Assembly (NCBI RefSeq): GCF_023684385.1
Contig: NZ_JAGSOJ010000002.1
Location: 992,001-1,056,000 of the forward strand
Reading direction: 5' to 3'
Length of the DNA stretch: 64,000 nucleotides
From: Oceanirhabdus seepicola
Lineage (GTDB): Bacteria > Bacillota > Clostridia > Clostridiales > Clostridiaceae
The notes under the pieces were generated by a model. The model saw only the letters and a program-made list of their open reading frames with translations. It ran no database searches and was not told where the DNA came from. Position numbers and translations under genes: made by a program. Positions 6,284 to 15,528 of the stretch are shown here, piece after piece; position 1 is the stretch's first letter; each line of letters begins with the position of its first letter.

Positions 6284-7666
6284 ATGAATAAGATTAGAAA
6301 ATTTATTGTTATATGCAGCGTTTTTCTAGTTGTAAGCTTAAGTCTATCAAGCTGTAAATCTGAAGGGAATAATGAGATAAATGAATTAAAGAATACGCTA
6401 TCTCAAACCCAGAGTCAGCTTCAGGATAAAGAAGAAGATTTAGAAGAAACAAAAATTAAATTGAATGAACTGAAGAAAGAAATGGAAAAGTTAAAGATAG
6501 AAAATGAAAAATTATTAAGTGATGATAGTATAAAAGAGAAGAATATTGATGAAGCAACTTATGAGTATTATAAACAGTATTTTAAACATTATTCAGAGCA
6601 GGAGATTAATATTAAAAATAAACTAAGAAACCAAGCAGGGGTTATAGCAGCCTTAAAAGAGGGGATGAATACTGAGGATATTGATTTTATGCCATTATAT
6701 GATGTCGATGCAAATTCAATGATAAAGTATGTTTCATCATATTGTATTATGAGTAAAAATTTAGAGTTAGAGGAAAAACTACAAGAACTAGCTTATAATT
6801 TGTCCCTGTATGTTTTTGATGGGTTACCTATAAATGTTGAATCAATTAAAAATGAAGGAAATAAAAAAATTGCATATATTAACCTGAAAGAAAAGTATGA
6901 AAGAAAAGGAGCGTATTATCCAAGCCCATCTTGGGCAAATAATCGTTTTCAAGGATCATCTGGAGGGGCAGCAACTATAACAAAACTGGTATCTGCATTT
7001 TTGCAACCTGATTATGATGGAGAATGGATAGATGGGGTTAAATTCTTGTATGAAGGTAAAGATATACAGTTTCAGCATGTTCAAGGGTTAGAGGAGACAA
7101 TATATAGAGAAATTGAGGGCAAAAAAGATGTAAGTATACTGGAATATTTTCCAATTGAAAAAATTAATAGAAAATATACTGGCGGCTTTGAAAATGGAGG
7201 GTATACTGAGGTTATAAAAGAAAAATTTGAAAATAAATTACTTGTTGAACACAGTGATACTGCAGTAAAAAGTGCAAGTGTTTATGAAATTGGAGAGGAT
7301 TATGTTAAGAGAATATATTCTTCAGGTGAAGGTTATGATGAAAATAAAAACTATTTTAATGAAAAGTCTAATTTAAATTATACAGTATTAAAAGGGCCTC
7401 TTAAGATAGGAAGTTCATGGAAAAATAACAACTCAGTATCAATTATCACAGGAATAGATCAAGGGATGTATACGAAAATAGGATATGTTAATGCTCTAGA
7501 GATAACCACTATATTTAAAGGTGGAGTAGTTAGAGATTATTATGTAAAGGGAATAGGGTTTGTAAAAGAAGAGTATGATAGAGCTGAAAATGATATGTAT
7601 ATATTAAGAGCTTCTGAATTAAAGGAATATGAATTATTGGAAAAAGATGATGATGCTAATAAATAG
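6284..7666 (+). CDS. Lipoprotein with an N-terminal coiled coil, function unknown
   Basis: The 460-residue product begins with a lipoprotein signal peptide ending LSLSSC, with lipidated Cys24, so it is anchored on the outer face of the membrane. Residues 30-85 are a clear heptad coiled coil (NELKNTLSQTQSQLQDKEED and onward). The rest is a soluble domain of unrecognised family with Gly- and Tyr-containing strands (YTGGFENGGYTEVI, PLKIGSSWKNN). The ATG at 6284 was chosen over the 6230 frame start because AGAAAGG lies just before it and the signal peptide then fits. It is monocistronic, ending before a hairpin shared with the convergent small gene. Confidence 0.75.
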   Translation: MNKIRKFIVICSVFLVVSLSLSSCKSEGNNEINELKNTLSQTQSQLQDKEEDLEETKIKLNELKKEMEKLKIENEKLLSDDSIKEKNIDEATYEYYKQYFKHYSEQEINIKNKLRNQAGVIAALKEGMNTEDIDFMPLYDVDANSMIKYVSSYCIMSKNLELEEKLQELAYNLSLYVFDGLPINVESIKNEGNKKIAYINLKEKYERKGAYYPSPSWANNRFQGSSGGAATITKLVSAFLQPDYDGEWIDGVKFLYEGKDIQFQHVQGLEETIYREIEGKKDVSILEYFPIEKINRKYTGGFENGGYTEVIKEKFENKLLVEHSDTAVKSASVYEIGEDYVKRIYSSGEGYDENKNYFNEKSNLNYTVLKGPLKIGSSWKNNNSVSIITGIDQGMYTKIGYVNALEITTIFKGGVVRDYYVKGIGFVKEEYDRAENDMYILRASELKEYELLEKDDDANK

Positions 7667-7751
7667 TGATGGGAAATATTTTGAGGAAGACAGAATTTAT
7701 ATAAAGTATTTTAGTACACAACATATATAATGGTTTATTATAGGGCTTATA

Positions 7752-7776
7752 CAAACCACCCGTTTTACGGGTGGTT
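7752..7776. terminator. Terminator hairpin between convergent genes
   Basis: AACCACCCG and CGGGTGGTT form a strong stem around TTTTA. It lies between the lipoprotein gene (+) and the small gene at 7786 (-). On the minus strand the stem is followed by TTTGT. Confidence 0.6.
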
Positions 7777-7785
7777 CTGATTAAT

Positions 7786-8205
7786 TTAACACAAATGTCT
7801 CAATCTACCATACTCTTCATCAACAGTCTGTCTAAGATAATTTATCATATCTATGATAATCTTTGAGTCGAAATTATTATTGAATGGTATTGTGCATCTT
7901 ATATTTATTTTTCCTTCGTTCTCAAAGAATGTTGAAAGTGGATATTGAGTGTTTAATCTATTTATGTAATCATATATAGCAGTCTTATCTTTACCTTCGC
8001 CCACAGTCAGTAAGTTAAGAAGATATATCTCTACTTGAAGATCATCATCTGTAATCATAACAAGAATATTTGCTCTTGCACCACAGTTAAATTCTTGAAT
8101 TTCAGGCACCTTAAAGACCTTATATCCTTTTAATGATTCTGATATATTCATAGGTATATTATTCTCAACCACATAAGCGTGGAATTTTCTAGTGTTTTCT
8201 AACAT
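7786..8205 (-). CDS. Small YbjN-like protein
   Basis: The 139-residue protein is soluble, without signal peptide. Its layout resembles YbjN-domain proteins: an N-terminal helix, strands around VFKVPEIQEF and NILVMITDDDLQVEIYLLNL, a helix DYINRLNTQY, a strand INIRCTIPF and a C-terminal helix IIIDMINYLRQTVDEEYGRL. YbjN-domain proteins bind partner proteins and are linked to type III secretion chaperones in fold, but no function is implied here. The start at 8205 was chosen over 8229 because AAGGAGGAG lies just before it. It diverges from the pyr operon. Confidence 0.55.
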   Translation of the reverse strand: MLENTRKFHAYVVENNIPMNISESLKGYKVFKVPEIQEFNCGARANILVMITDDDLQVEIYLLNLLTVGEGKDKTAIYDYINRLNTQYPLSTFFENEGKINIRCTIPFNNNFDSKIIIDMINYLRQTVDEEYGRLRHLC

Positions 8206-8288
8206 AATTCTCCTCCTTGCAATATACATATTGTCAGAGATAATTATCTCATATAAATTGAAGATTGTAAAAAGTTATTTGAATGTGC

Positions 8289-8317
8289 TTGACTTTATTT
8301 CATTTTTGTAGTAAATT
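8289..8317 (+). promoter_or_regulatory. Promoter of the pyr operon
   Basis: TTGACT and TAAATT with a 17-base spacer resemble a sigma-A promoter. Transcription would start near 8325, giving a leader of about 160 nt before pyrB that contains the switch described at 8329-8427. Confidence 0.6.
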
Positions 8318-8328
8318 TTATTAAAGAC

Positions 8329-8427
8329 CTTTAATCTGATGCGAGACATCAGTAAGGAAGAATAGCACATAACGGATGTTTTAGTTCGACTTTAGTGCGC
8401 TTTCCTTAAGGAAAGCGCTTTTTATTT
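8329..8427 (+). promoter_or_regulatory. pyr leader with terminator and competing antiterminator
   Basis: A strong terminator (GCGCTTTCC TTAA GGAAAGCGC then TTTTTATTTT, 8397-8427) lies before pyrB. Its 5' arm can instead pair with an upstream segment: AAGGAA at 8354-8359 with TTCCTT at 8402-8407, and GCAC at 8365-8368 with GTGC at 8395-8398. A small perfect hairpin CTGATG/CATCAG (8336-8352) lies upstream. The two folds are mutually exclusive, so this is an attenuator. No clear PyrR-binding loop and no leader peptide with a ribosome binding site were seen, so the signal is unknown. Confidence 0.6.
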
Positions 8428-8485
8428 TGTGCGAAACTTCCCACCTTTAATTAAAGTACAGAGAGACTTAGAAGGAGGAGTAAAA

Positions 8486-9409
8486 ATGATAGGAAAAAGT
8501 GTTATTGAACCAATGGATTTAACAGTAGAGGAGATTTATGAGATTCTGGATTTAGGACAGAAAATTATAGAGGATCCTGAAAAGTATTCACAATCTTGTA
8601 GAGGTAAGATATTAGCAACGTTATTTTATGAGCCAAGTACAAGGACAAGACTATCCTTCGAGGCAGCTATGCTGAGATTAGGAGGAAGTATTGTTGGATT
8701 TTCACAGGCAGCTTCAAGCTCTGCTGCAAAGGGAGAGAGTGTTGCTGATACAATTAAAACAATTGCATGTTATGCAGATATTGCAGCTATGAGGCATCCG
8801 AAAGAGGGAGCGCCAAAGGTTGCGGCGATGAATTCATCCATTCCAGTTATTAATGCAGGAGATGGGGGACATCAGCATCCAACGCAAACATTAACAGATC
8901 TATTAACAATCAAATCATTAAAAAACAGATTAACAAATCTTAAAATCGGTATATGTGGTGATCTTAAGTTCGGAAGAACAGTTCACTCTCTTATAAAAGC
9001 TATGTCTAGATATGAAGGGATAGAATTCTATTTAATAGCTCCTGATGAATTAAAAATTCCAAATTATATTAAAGAAGAAGTATTAGAAAAAAATAATATT
9101 AAATATAAAGAAGTTAAGAAAATTGATGAGGTTATAGAAGAACTAGATATTCTCTATATGACAAGAGTTCAAAGAGAAAGATTCTTCAATGAGGATGATT
9201 ATGTGAGACTTAAGGATAGATATATACTCACTGAAGAGAAACTCCAGAATGCAAAAGAGGATATGATAATTATGCATCCACTTCCAAGAGTAAACGAGAT
9301 ACATGTTTCCGTTGATAATAACAAGAGAGCAAAATACTTTGACCAGGTTAAGTACGGTATGTATGCGAGAATGGCATTGATTCTTAAGTTATTAGGGAGG
9401 GATAAATAA
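8486..9409 (+). CDS. pyrB: Aspartate carbamoyltransferase, catalytic subunit
   Basis: The 307-residue enzyme condenses carbamoyl phosphate and aspartate to carbamoyl aspartate, the committed step of pyrimidine synthesis. Visible family motifs are the carbamoyl-phosphate loop PSTRTRLSF (about residues 50-58), [11 protein letters not shown], and MHPLPR near the C-terminus. The start was set at ATG 8486, which follows GAAGGAGGAG; the longer frame from GTG 8429 would begin inside the leader terminator. It is the first gene of an eight-gene operon and overlaps pyrI by one base (TAATG), suggesting coupled translation. Holoenzyme control by nucleotides is expected because pyrI is present. Confidence 0.97.
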   Translation: MIGKSVIEPMDLTVEEIYEILDLGQKIIEDPEKYSQSCRGKILATLFYEPSTRTRLSFEAAMLRLGGSIVGFSQAASSSAAKGESVADTIKTIACYADIAAMRHPKEGAPKVAAMNSSIPVINAGDGGHQHPTQTLTDLLTIKSLKNRLTNLKIGICGDLKFGRTVHSLIKAMSRYEGIEFYLIAPDELKIPNYIKEEVLEKNNIKYKEVKKIDEVIEELDILYMTRVQRERFFNEDDYVRLKDRYILTEEKLQNAKEDMIIMHPLPRVNEIHVSVDNNKRAKYFDQVKYGMYARMALILKLLGRDK

Positions 9410-9834
9410 TGTTAACAATAAATAGTATTAATAAAGGAATAGTAATAGATCACATTAAACCTGGATTAGGAGAAAAAATATTTTCACATCTGAAATTAAA
9501 TAAATCCAAAACACCAGTTGCTCTTATAATGAACGTAGCTAGTAATGCAGTTGGTAGAAAAGATATTATTAAGATAGATGAGCATATAGACCTTGATTAT
9601 GAGTTTTTGGGATTCCTTGATCCTAATATAACTATAAATATCATAGAGGATGGAGCTATAACAGATAAAATAGCACTTGAATTACCAAATAAAATTGAGA
9701 ACATCATAAAATGTAATAATCCAAGATGCATCACAAGTATAGAAACTAATATCACAAATAAGTTTTATCTTGCAAGCGGTAAGAAAGGCACATATAGATG
9801 TGCATACTGTGATGGAGAATACAGTTCATTATAA
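9409..9834 (+). CDS. pyrI: Aspartate carbamoyltransferase, regulatory subunit
   Basis: The 141-residue protein has the allosteric domain that binds CTP/ATP in the family, then a zinc domain with Cys102, Cys107, Cys131 and Cys134, the same spacing as the four zinc ligands of the E. coli protein. The zinc site holds it to PyrB. Its presence shows that this organism uses the enterobacterial-type regulated ATCase rather than the unregulated Bacillus type, a trait shared by other clostridia. Start and stop overlap the neighbours (TAATG on both sides). Confidence 0.96.
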   Translation: MLTINSINKGIVIDHIKPGLGEKIFSHLKLNKSKTPVALIMNVASNAVGRKDIIKIDEHIDLDYEFLGFLDPNITINIIEDGAITDKIALELPNKIENIIKCNNPRCITSIETNITNKFYLASGKKGTYRCAYCDGEYSSL

Positions 9835-11033
9835 TGAAAAATAAGAGTATGGAACTTAAAAATTATTGGATTGTGGATTGTGATAGAACATTATTTGGTG
9901 ATGTAAAAATAGTTGATGGAAAAATAGCTAATATAATAGAAAGAAAAGCACAAGGAACTATGGGGGAAGGAGTTTTAATGCCCTCCTTCATAGATCTTCA
10001 TGCACACTTTAGAGAACCGGGATACACACATAAAGAAGATATTAAGAGTGGAAGCGAAGCTGCTGCAAAAGGTGGGTATACTCATGTAACATTGATGGCC
10101 AATACAAACCCAGTATGCGATAATATGACAGTTCTTAATGCAATAAACGAGAGAAATAAAGAAGTTGGAATAATAGATATAAATCAATGTGTTTCTGGAA
10201 CCACCGGTCTATTGGGGGATGATTATTCTCACCTTGAAGGATTAGAAGATGGGAAGGTAAAGTGCATATCAGATGATGGAAAAGGCGTTATGAGCCACAG
10301 CGTTATGAGAGATATCCTTGATATATGTACTAAAAAGGGATGGACATTCATGTCTCACGCTGAGGATTCATCTGCAGATAATATGAGAGATGCAGAGAAT
10401 AACATGACCGAAAGAGATGTTCAAATAGCTGAAGAGATAGATGGTAGGATTCATATGTGCCATGTGAGTACAAGAGAAGCTATAGATATTATTAGACGAG
10501 GGAAGAAAAATGGTGTTAAAGTAACCTGTGAGGTTACTCCGCATCACATAATGAATCCTGATGGGATAAGTGATTACAGAGTTAATCCTCCAATCCGAGA
10601 AAATGAAGACATACTAGAAATTATAAAGGGAATAAATGATGGTACTGTTGATGCTATAGCTACGGATCATGCGCCTCATACTTTAGAAGATAAGAAAAAT
10701 GGAGCGCCAGGTATATCAGGGATAGAATTATCATTCCCAATATGTTACTCAGAACTTGTGAAAAGTAGAAAGATAACAATTAATAAGCTAAGTGAACTAA
10801 TGTCATATAATCCAGCAAAGATACTTAACCTTAAAAAGGGGAAGATCAAAGAAGGATATGATGGTGATATGGTAATAGTAAATTTAAAGGAAACTCAATT
10901 AGTAAAAGAGGAAAACTTGCTATCTAGGGGGAAGAATACTCCTCTTATAGGAAGAGAATTCTATGGAGTAGTGGAAGCTACAATTAAAAATGGTGAGTTC
11001 ATATACAGGAGGGAAAGTAATGATAATAGATAG
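9834..11033 (+). CDS. pyrC: Dihydroorotase
   Basis: The 399-residue amidohydrolase cyclises carbamoyl aspartate to dihydroorotate. The metal-binding HAHFREPG motif lies near residue 57, EVTPHH in the middle, and the catalytic DHAPH near residue 280, all typical of class I dihydroorotases. The start overlaps the pyrI stop; an alternative ATG five codons downstream (9849) is possible. The 3' end overlaps the start of pyrF. Confidence 0.95.
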   Translation: MKNKSMELKNYWIVDCDRTLFGDVKIVDGKIANIIERKAQGTMGEGVLMPSFIDLHAHFREPGYTHKEDIKSGSEAAAKGGYTHVTLMANTNPVCDNMTVLNAINERNKEVGIIDINQCVSGTTGLLGDDYSHLEGLEDGKVKCISDDGKGVMSHSVMRDILDICTKKGWTFMSHAEDSSADNMRDAENNMTERDVQIAEEIDGRIHMCHVSTREAIDIIRRGKKNGVKVTCEVTPHHIMNPDGISDYRVNPPIRENEDILEIIKGINDGTVDAIATDHAPHTLEDKKNGAPGISGIELSFPICYSELVKSRKITINKLSELMSYNPAKILNLKKGKIKEGYDGDMVIVNLKETQLVKEENLLSRGKNTPLIGREFYGVVEATIKNGEFIYRRESNDNR

Positions 11034-11883
11034 ATTACATGAAGAGGTTTTGAACAAGGGAAATGTATGTGTAGGGTTAGATACACATTATGACTATATT
11101 CCAGAAGGGTTCAAGAAGAGATTCAATTCTCCTGCAGAATGTATACTTAATTATAATCTTTCATTAATAGATGCTCTTAAAGATAAGTGTGCAATATTCA
11201 AGGTGCAAATTTCTTATTATGAGGCATTAGGGTTAGAGGGGTTAAAAGTATACGCTGAAACATTGAAATATATAAGAAAAAATGGAATGTTAGCTATAAG
11301 TGATATTAAAAGAGGGGATATTGCAAAAACAGCAGGGCAATATGCAAAAGCTCACTTTGAGGGAGACTTCGAAAGTGATTTTATCACTGTAAATCCTTAC
11401 ATGGGAATGGATAGTATAGAACCTTATGAAGAATATATAAAAAGAGGAGATAAAGGTATATTCCCTCTTATAAGAACATCTAATAAAGGCGCTAGAGACA
11501 TCCAATTTGAAAAATTGGAAAATGGAAAAACTGTATTTGAACATACTGGAGATCAGATATATAATCTAGCTAATAAATATATAGGTAATTGTGGATATAG
11601 CTCTATCGGAGGAGTAGTAGGGTGTACTCATGAAGATGAGAGTGAAGAGATAAGAAATAGATATAAGAATATGTTCTTCCTTATTCCAGGATATGGAGCA
11701 CAAGGTGGAGCAGCTACAGTGGTAAACAAATTACTTAATAGAGGAAATGGTGGAGTTGTTAATTCTTCTAGAGGAATTTTGATGGCATATAAGAAGTACG
11801 AAAATGGTGAACTAAATCCAATAGAGTGTGCTGTAAAAGAAGTTGAGGACATGAGAAAGGTAATTGGTGTGATTCATGAATAA
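11020..11883 (+). CDS. pyrF: Orotidine 5'-phosphate decarboxylase (type 2)
   Basis: The 287-residue enzyme converts OMP to UMP. Family signatures are CVGLDTHYDYIP at the N-terminus and the catalytic ISDIKRGDIAKTAGQYAKAH around residue 88. This is the longer type 2 form known from mycobacteria and clostridia rather than the shorter Bacillus form. The ATG at 11020 follows AGGAGGG, so it was preferred over the frame opening at 10990. It overlaps pyrC by 14 bases and pyrK by 8. Confidence 0.95.
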   Translation: MIIDRLHEEVLNKGNVCVGLDTHYDYIPEGFKKRFNSPAECILNYNLSLIDALKDKCAIFKVQISYYEALGLEGLKVYAETLKYIRKNGMLAISDIKRGDIAKTAGQYAKAHFEGDFESDFITVNPYMGMDSIEPYEEYIKRGDKGIFPLIRTSNKGARDIQFEKLENGKTVFEHTGDQIYNLANKYIGNCGYSSIGGVVGCTHEDESEEIRNRYKNMFFLIPGYGAQGGAATVVNKLLNRGNGGVVNSSRGILMAYKKYENGELNPIECAVKEVEDMRKVIGVIHE

Positions 11884-12622
11884 TTACAAAAGCGCTCTAA
11901 TAAAAGAGAATAGAAATGTTGTTGATAACATATATTCAATGAAACTTGAAGGGGATTTTAAGGGGAAAAGTGGACAGTTTTATATGATAAAACCACAGAA
12001 GGGTAATACAATGTTACCAAGACCTATAAGTATACACAGCATAGATGAAGATGGAATATCATTTCTATACATGGCGAAGGGAAAGGGAACAAAAGAGTTC
12101 TCTAAGCTTTCAGCAGGAGATACTATTGAAATGTTCGGTCCATTAGGGAATGGATTTGATGTGGATGAGATTGAAAAGATAGAAGGGAAAATTGCTGTTG
12201 TAACAGGTGGAATAGGGATAGCCCCTGCTAATCAACTTATTAAAGAGTTAAAAGAGAAGAAAATAGATTTATTTTGTGGATTTAAGGCTGTGGATTATTC
12301 TGTGGAAATTGTGGAAAAAAATGTAAATTCAAAAAAGATATCCACAGAAACAGGAGAAATGGGAGAAAAAGGTTATATAACTGATCACTTACCTGTTGAA
12401 AACTATGATTTAGTTATTACATGTGGACCAGGGATTATGATGAAAAAGGTTATTTCAGAGTGTAGAAAAAACAATGTAAAGTCATTGGTACTTATGGAAA
12501 ATTACATGGCATGTGGTGTGGGAGCATGTTTAGCCTGTGTTTGTGAAACGACATGGGGAAGAAAAAGAGTTTGTCAAGAAGGACCTGTATTTTCTGGAGA
12601 GGAGTTGATTTGGCATGAATAA
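11876..12622 (+). CDS. pyrK: Dihydroorotate dehydrogenase, electron-transfer subunit
   Basis: The 248-residue iron-sulfur flavoprotein carries electrons from PyrD to NAD+. It shows the FAD-binding segment [10 protein letters not shown], the NAD-binding [11 protein letters not shown], and a C-terminal [2Fe-2S] cluster with cysteines in [14 protein letters not shown] and RVCQEG. It pairs with the class 1B PyrD encoded next and overlaps it by 8 bases, so an equimolar complex is expected. Confidence 0.95.
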   Translation: MNNYKSALIKENRNVVDNIYSMKLEGDFKGKSGQFYMIKPQKGNTMLPRPISIHSIDEDGISFLYMAKGKGTKEFSKLSAGDTIEMFGPLGNGFDVDEIEKIEGKIAVVTGGIGIAPANQLIKELKEKKIDLFCGFKAVDYSVEIVEKNVNSKKISTETGEMGEKGYITDHLPVENYDLVITCGPGIMMKKVISECRKNNVKSLVLMENYMACGVGACLACVCETTWGRKRVCQEGPVFSGEELIWHE

Positions 12623-13523
12623 AGTAGATCTATCTTGTAGAATTGCTGGTATTGAGATGAAAAACCCTATAATCACATCCTCTGGAACATTTGGGTTCGG
12701 AAAAGATTATTCACAGTTTTATGATGTGGATAGATTAGGTGCAATAACATCTAAAGGATTAACTATAAATGAAAAGCTAGGTAATGAAGGAAGAAGAGTA
12801 TATGAGGTTGAAGGTGGATTAATAAATAGTATAGGACTTCAGAATCCAGGAATAGATACATTCATGGAAAAATATGAAGAATACTGTGGTGGAATAAATA
12901 CAAATATAATCGCCAACTTAGGCGGGAATACATTAGAACAATATATTGAAGGGGCAGTGAGATTAAGTGAAAGTGAAGTAGATATGATAGAACTTAATAT
13001 ATCATGCCCTAATGTTAAAGAAGGTGGAATGGCCTTCGGAATAAAAAGTGCAGATGCGTTCAAAGTCGTGAAAGAAGTTAAATCAGTATGTAAGAAACCG
13101 ATGATTGTGAAATTATCTCCTAATGCAGAGGATATTGTGGATATGGCGTTAACTTGTGAAAAAGCTGGTGCTGATGCAATATCATTAGTAAATACATTTA
13201 AAGCAATGGGAATTGATATATATAATAGGAAGCCAATTTTTAAAAATGTATATGCAGGACTATCCGGAGTTGCAATAAAACCAATAGCATTGAGGATGGT
13301 CCATGAGGTATGCAAAAATGTAAACATACCTACAATTGGCATGGGCGGAATATGTACATGGGAAGATGCAATAGAGTTCATAATGGCTGGTGCAGAGGCT
13401 ATATCAGTGGGAAGTGCCAGTTTTTATAACCCATGTGCTCCAATAGATATATTAGAAGGAATAGAAAAATTCATGATTGAACAAAATATTAAAAATTTAG
13501 ATGAGATAAGAGGAATTATATAA
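12615..13523 (+). CDS. pyrD: Dihydroorotate dehydrogenase, catalytic subunit (class 1B)
   Basis: The 302-residue FMN enzyme oxidises dihydroorotate to orotate. The N-terminal [13 protein letters not shown], the catalytic-cysteine region [13 protein letters not shown] and the FMN phosphate region [11 protein letters not shown] are typical of class 1B. Dependence on NAD+ through PyrK is inferred from its neighbour. It is cytosolic. An 18-base gap separates it from pyrE. Confidence 0.96.
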   Translation: MNKVDLSCRIAGIEMKNPIITSSGTFGFGKDYSQFYDVDRLGAITSKGLTINEKLGNEGRRVYEVEGGLINSIGLQNPGIDTFMEKYEEYCGGINTNIIANLGGNTLEQYIEGAVRLSESEVDMIELNISCPNVKEGGMAFGIKSADAFKVVKEVKSVCKKPMIVKLSPNAEDIVDMALTCEKAGADAISLVNTFKAMGIDIYNRKPIFKNVYAGLSGVAIKPIALRMVHEVCKNVNIPTIGMGGICTWEDAIEFIMAGAEAISVGSASFYNPCAPIDILEGIEKFMIEQNIKNLDEIRGII

Positions 13524-13541
13524 ATAAATGGAGGGTTAAAT

Positions 13542-14114
13542 ATGAGTAGAGTATTTGAAATAATGAGAGAGTGCGGAGCGCTATTAAAAGGACATTTTTT
13601 ATTATCATCAGGAAGACATAGTGGAGAGTACTGCCAATGTGCAAAATTATTTGTGAATACAGAGATGGGTGCAGAGGTTATGGCTGTTGTTGCTGAAAAG
13701 GTTAAGGCGAGTGACTTACATGTAGACAAAATAGTAGGGCCTGCTATGGGCGGAATATTACCTGCATATGAACTTTCTAGACAATTAGGAAAACCAAACG
13801 TGTTTACTGAGAGAGTTGATGGTAAAATGGCATTAAGAAGAGGATTTGCAATTGAAAAAGGTGAGAAGGTATTAATAGTAGAAGATGTTGTTACAACAGG
13901 TAAATCATCATTAGAGACAGCTGAAGTAATTAAAGAATTAGGTGGAGAAGTAGTTGGAATAGCATGTGTAATTGACAGAAAGAGCAGTAAGTTATCAATG
14001 CCAATTTTCTCTGCAGAAGAGATATATATTGAAAGTTATGAAGCTGAAAATTGTCCAATATGTAAAGAAGGTAAAATAGAGATTAATAAACCAGGAAGTA
14101 GAAAAATAAAATAA
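13542..14114 (+). CDS. pyrE: Orotate phosphoribosyltransferase
   Basis: The 190-residue enzyme joins orotate with PRPP to give OMP. The PRPP-binding motif VLIVEDVVTTGKS is centred near residue 115, and the glycine-rich VGPAMGGILPAYEL lies upstream. The C-terminal NCPICKEG has a CxxC pair, seen in the longer clostridial/archaeal-type PyrE. It is the last gene of the operon, with AATGGAGGG before the start and a terminator after it. The operon covers every step from carbamoyl phosphate to UMP, but carbamoyl-phosphate synthase genes are not in the window. Confidence 0.95.
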   Translation: MSRVFEIMRECGALLKGHFLLSSGRHSGEYCQCAKLFVNTEMGAEVMAVVAEKVKASDLHVDKIVGPAMGGILPAYELSRQLGKPNVFTERVDGKMALRRGFAIEKGEKVLIVEDVVTTGKSSLETAEVIKELGGEVVGIACVIDRKSSKLSMPIFSAEEIYIESYEAENCPICKEGKIEINKPGSRKIK

Positions 14115-14146
14115 TAATTAGACTCATGAAAAAAATAAACAAATGG

Positions 14147-14183
14147 AGAGGTATACTTTTTAATAAAGGTATATCTCTTTTAG
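14147..14183 (+). terminator. Terminator of the pyr operon
   Basis: AGAGGTATAC and GTATATCTCT form a 10-bp stem (one G-T pair) followed by TTTAG. The rest of 14184-14433 is AT-rich, with no further gene or structure seen. Confidence 0.55.
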
Positions 14184-14433
14184 TTATGCTAAAATATGTA
14201 AAATAAACCAAAAGTGATTAAAAAAATAATGTATGGCTATAATTATGAATAAAGCGAAGAAATGTTCTGATAGTGTAATATTATAGTGGTGTTTAGTGAA
14301 AAAAAAGGAAAAAAGGGTTATAAATCAAACTAATTATGAGTTATAATAAATAATGGAGTTATGTTTAATAGATATAATAATATGAAGCGAGAATACTATA
14401 GGAACTTACAAAAGAATTAAAAGGAGGAATTGG

Positions 14434-15333
14434 GTGGCTAAGCCAAGTATATTTAGTGAAAACTATGGTGGTAGCATGAAAAAGAAAAGAAGAAAAAGAA
14501 TAATCATCTTCTTTGTGATTTTGATTGTTATAGGTAGTGCTTTATTTTTATCATTAAATGATAAAAATATGGCTAATATTAGATCAGGTATTAAGAATTT
14601 TGCCATATTTAAAGAGAAAGGCGCTGATAAGTCAGCACAGAAAAATGAGAGTAATATAAATGAGAGTAATATAAAGGAAGAGATTATTCAAAAGAATGAT
14701 GAGCAAGAAGTTAAATCAGAAGAAAAGCTAGAAGATGATAAAAAGAAAACTGATGTTAAAGAAAAGGAATCAATTAAAAAGAGTGACAATAAAGAAGAAT
14801 ATAATGAGTTAAAATCAGAATATATTGGATTAGGAAGAGAAATGATGATAACTCTTAATTATAAAATGGTAAATGAAAAAAAAGAATTTATTTCCATTGA
14901 TAAAGATGAAGGAATTGAAACAGATATTTTAGGGAATATTGCTGTGGTTAACATAAAGAATTCACAGAATACATATTTAATTAAGGATGATTTTGTATCA
15001 GTAGATATAACAAAACCAAATTATATATCTTCTAAGAAAAAGAAGTTCGATAAAGAGTATGTAATAGATAGATATGAAGATTATGTATGGAGTAAGTCAC
15101 CAAAATTTATTGATGAAAATACAATAGTGTATGTAAGTGGTCTTCCTTGGATAAATGCAAAGAAAAATTTATATATATGGACATATAAAATTAATGAAGG
15201 AAAGCATACTTTTATAAGTAATAATAAGTTAAGTGGAAAAGAAATAATAATTGGTGAAAGAGATAATAATTTAATTAAAATACAAATACATGGAAATGAA
15301 TACAAAGTGGATAACAATGGAAAAATTAAGTAA
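14434..15333 (+). CDS. Single-pass membrane protein with a charged linker, function unknown
   Basis: The 299-residue protein has a basic cytoplasmic head (KKKRRKRI), one membrane helix (about residues 22-42), then about 80 residues of Lys/Glu-rich low-complexity linker, and a C-terminal extracellular domain with beta-like strands such as EYIGLGREMMITLN and DFVSVDITKPNYI. No family recognised. The GTG at 14434 lies six bases after AAGGAGG and was chosen; an ATG 14 codons later has no ribosome binding site. It stands alone upstream of tig. Confidence 0.6.
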   Translation: MAKPSIFSENYGGSMKKKRRKRIIIFFVILIVIGSALFLSLNDKNMANIRSGIKNFAIFKEKGADKSAQKNESNINESNIKEEIIQKNDEQEVKSEEKLEDDKKKTDVKEKESIKKSDNKEEYNELKSEYIGLGREMMITLNYKMVNEKKEFISIDKDEGIETDILGNIAVVNIKNSQNTYLIKDDFVSVDITKPNYISSKKKKFDKEYVIDRYEDYVWSKSPKFIDENTIVYVSGLPWINAKKNLYIWTYKINEGKHTFISNNKLSGKEIIIGERDNNLIKIQIHGNEYKVDNNGKIK

Positions 15334-15419
15334 TAATAAAAATTAAGTTAATGGTAAGTTAAATTTTTAAAAATATTCATCTTAAGGTATTGTTTAAAGG
15401 GGCAGTATATGTAATAATA

Positions 15420-15448
15420 TTGTAATGCAGTATTCATTATGATATAAT
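15420..15448 (+). promoter_or_regulatory. Promoter of tig
   Basis: TTGTAA and a perfect TATAAT are 17 bases apart, about 80 bases upstream of the trigger factor start. No CtsR- or CIRCE-like repeat was recognised next to it. Confidence 0.65.
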
Positions 15449-15528
15449 GTTTTAGGTTAGAATTATGTTGAGGCTAGACAACAAAGCTGATACATGTAGG
15501 AGATAGAAATTTTAGGAGGAATGAAATA

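Noticed and set aside
8429..8485. Upstream GTG start for pyrB
   Set aside because: It falls in the tail of the leader terminator, while ATG 8486 has an ideal AGGAGG and matches the usual PyrB N-terminus.
12839..13381. Minus-strand 180-residue frame opposite pyrD
   Set aside because: pyrD is clear on the plus strand and this frame has no motif or ribosome binding site.
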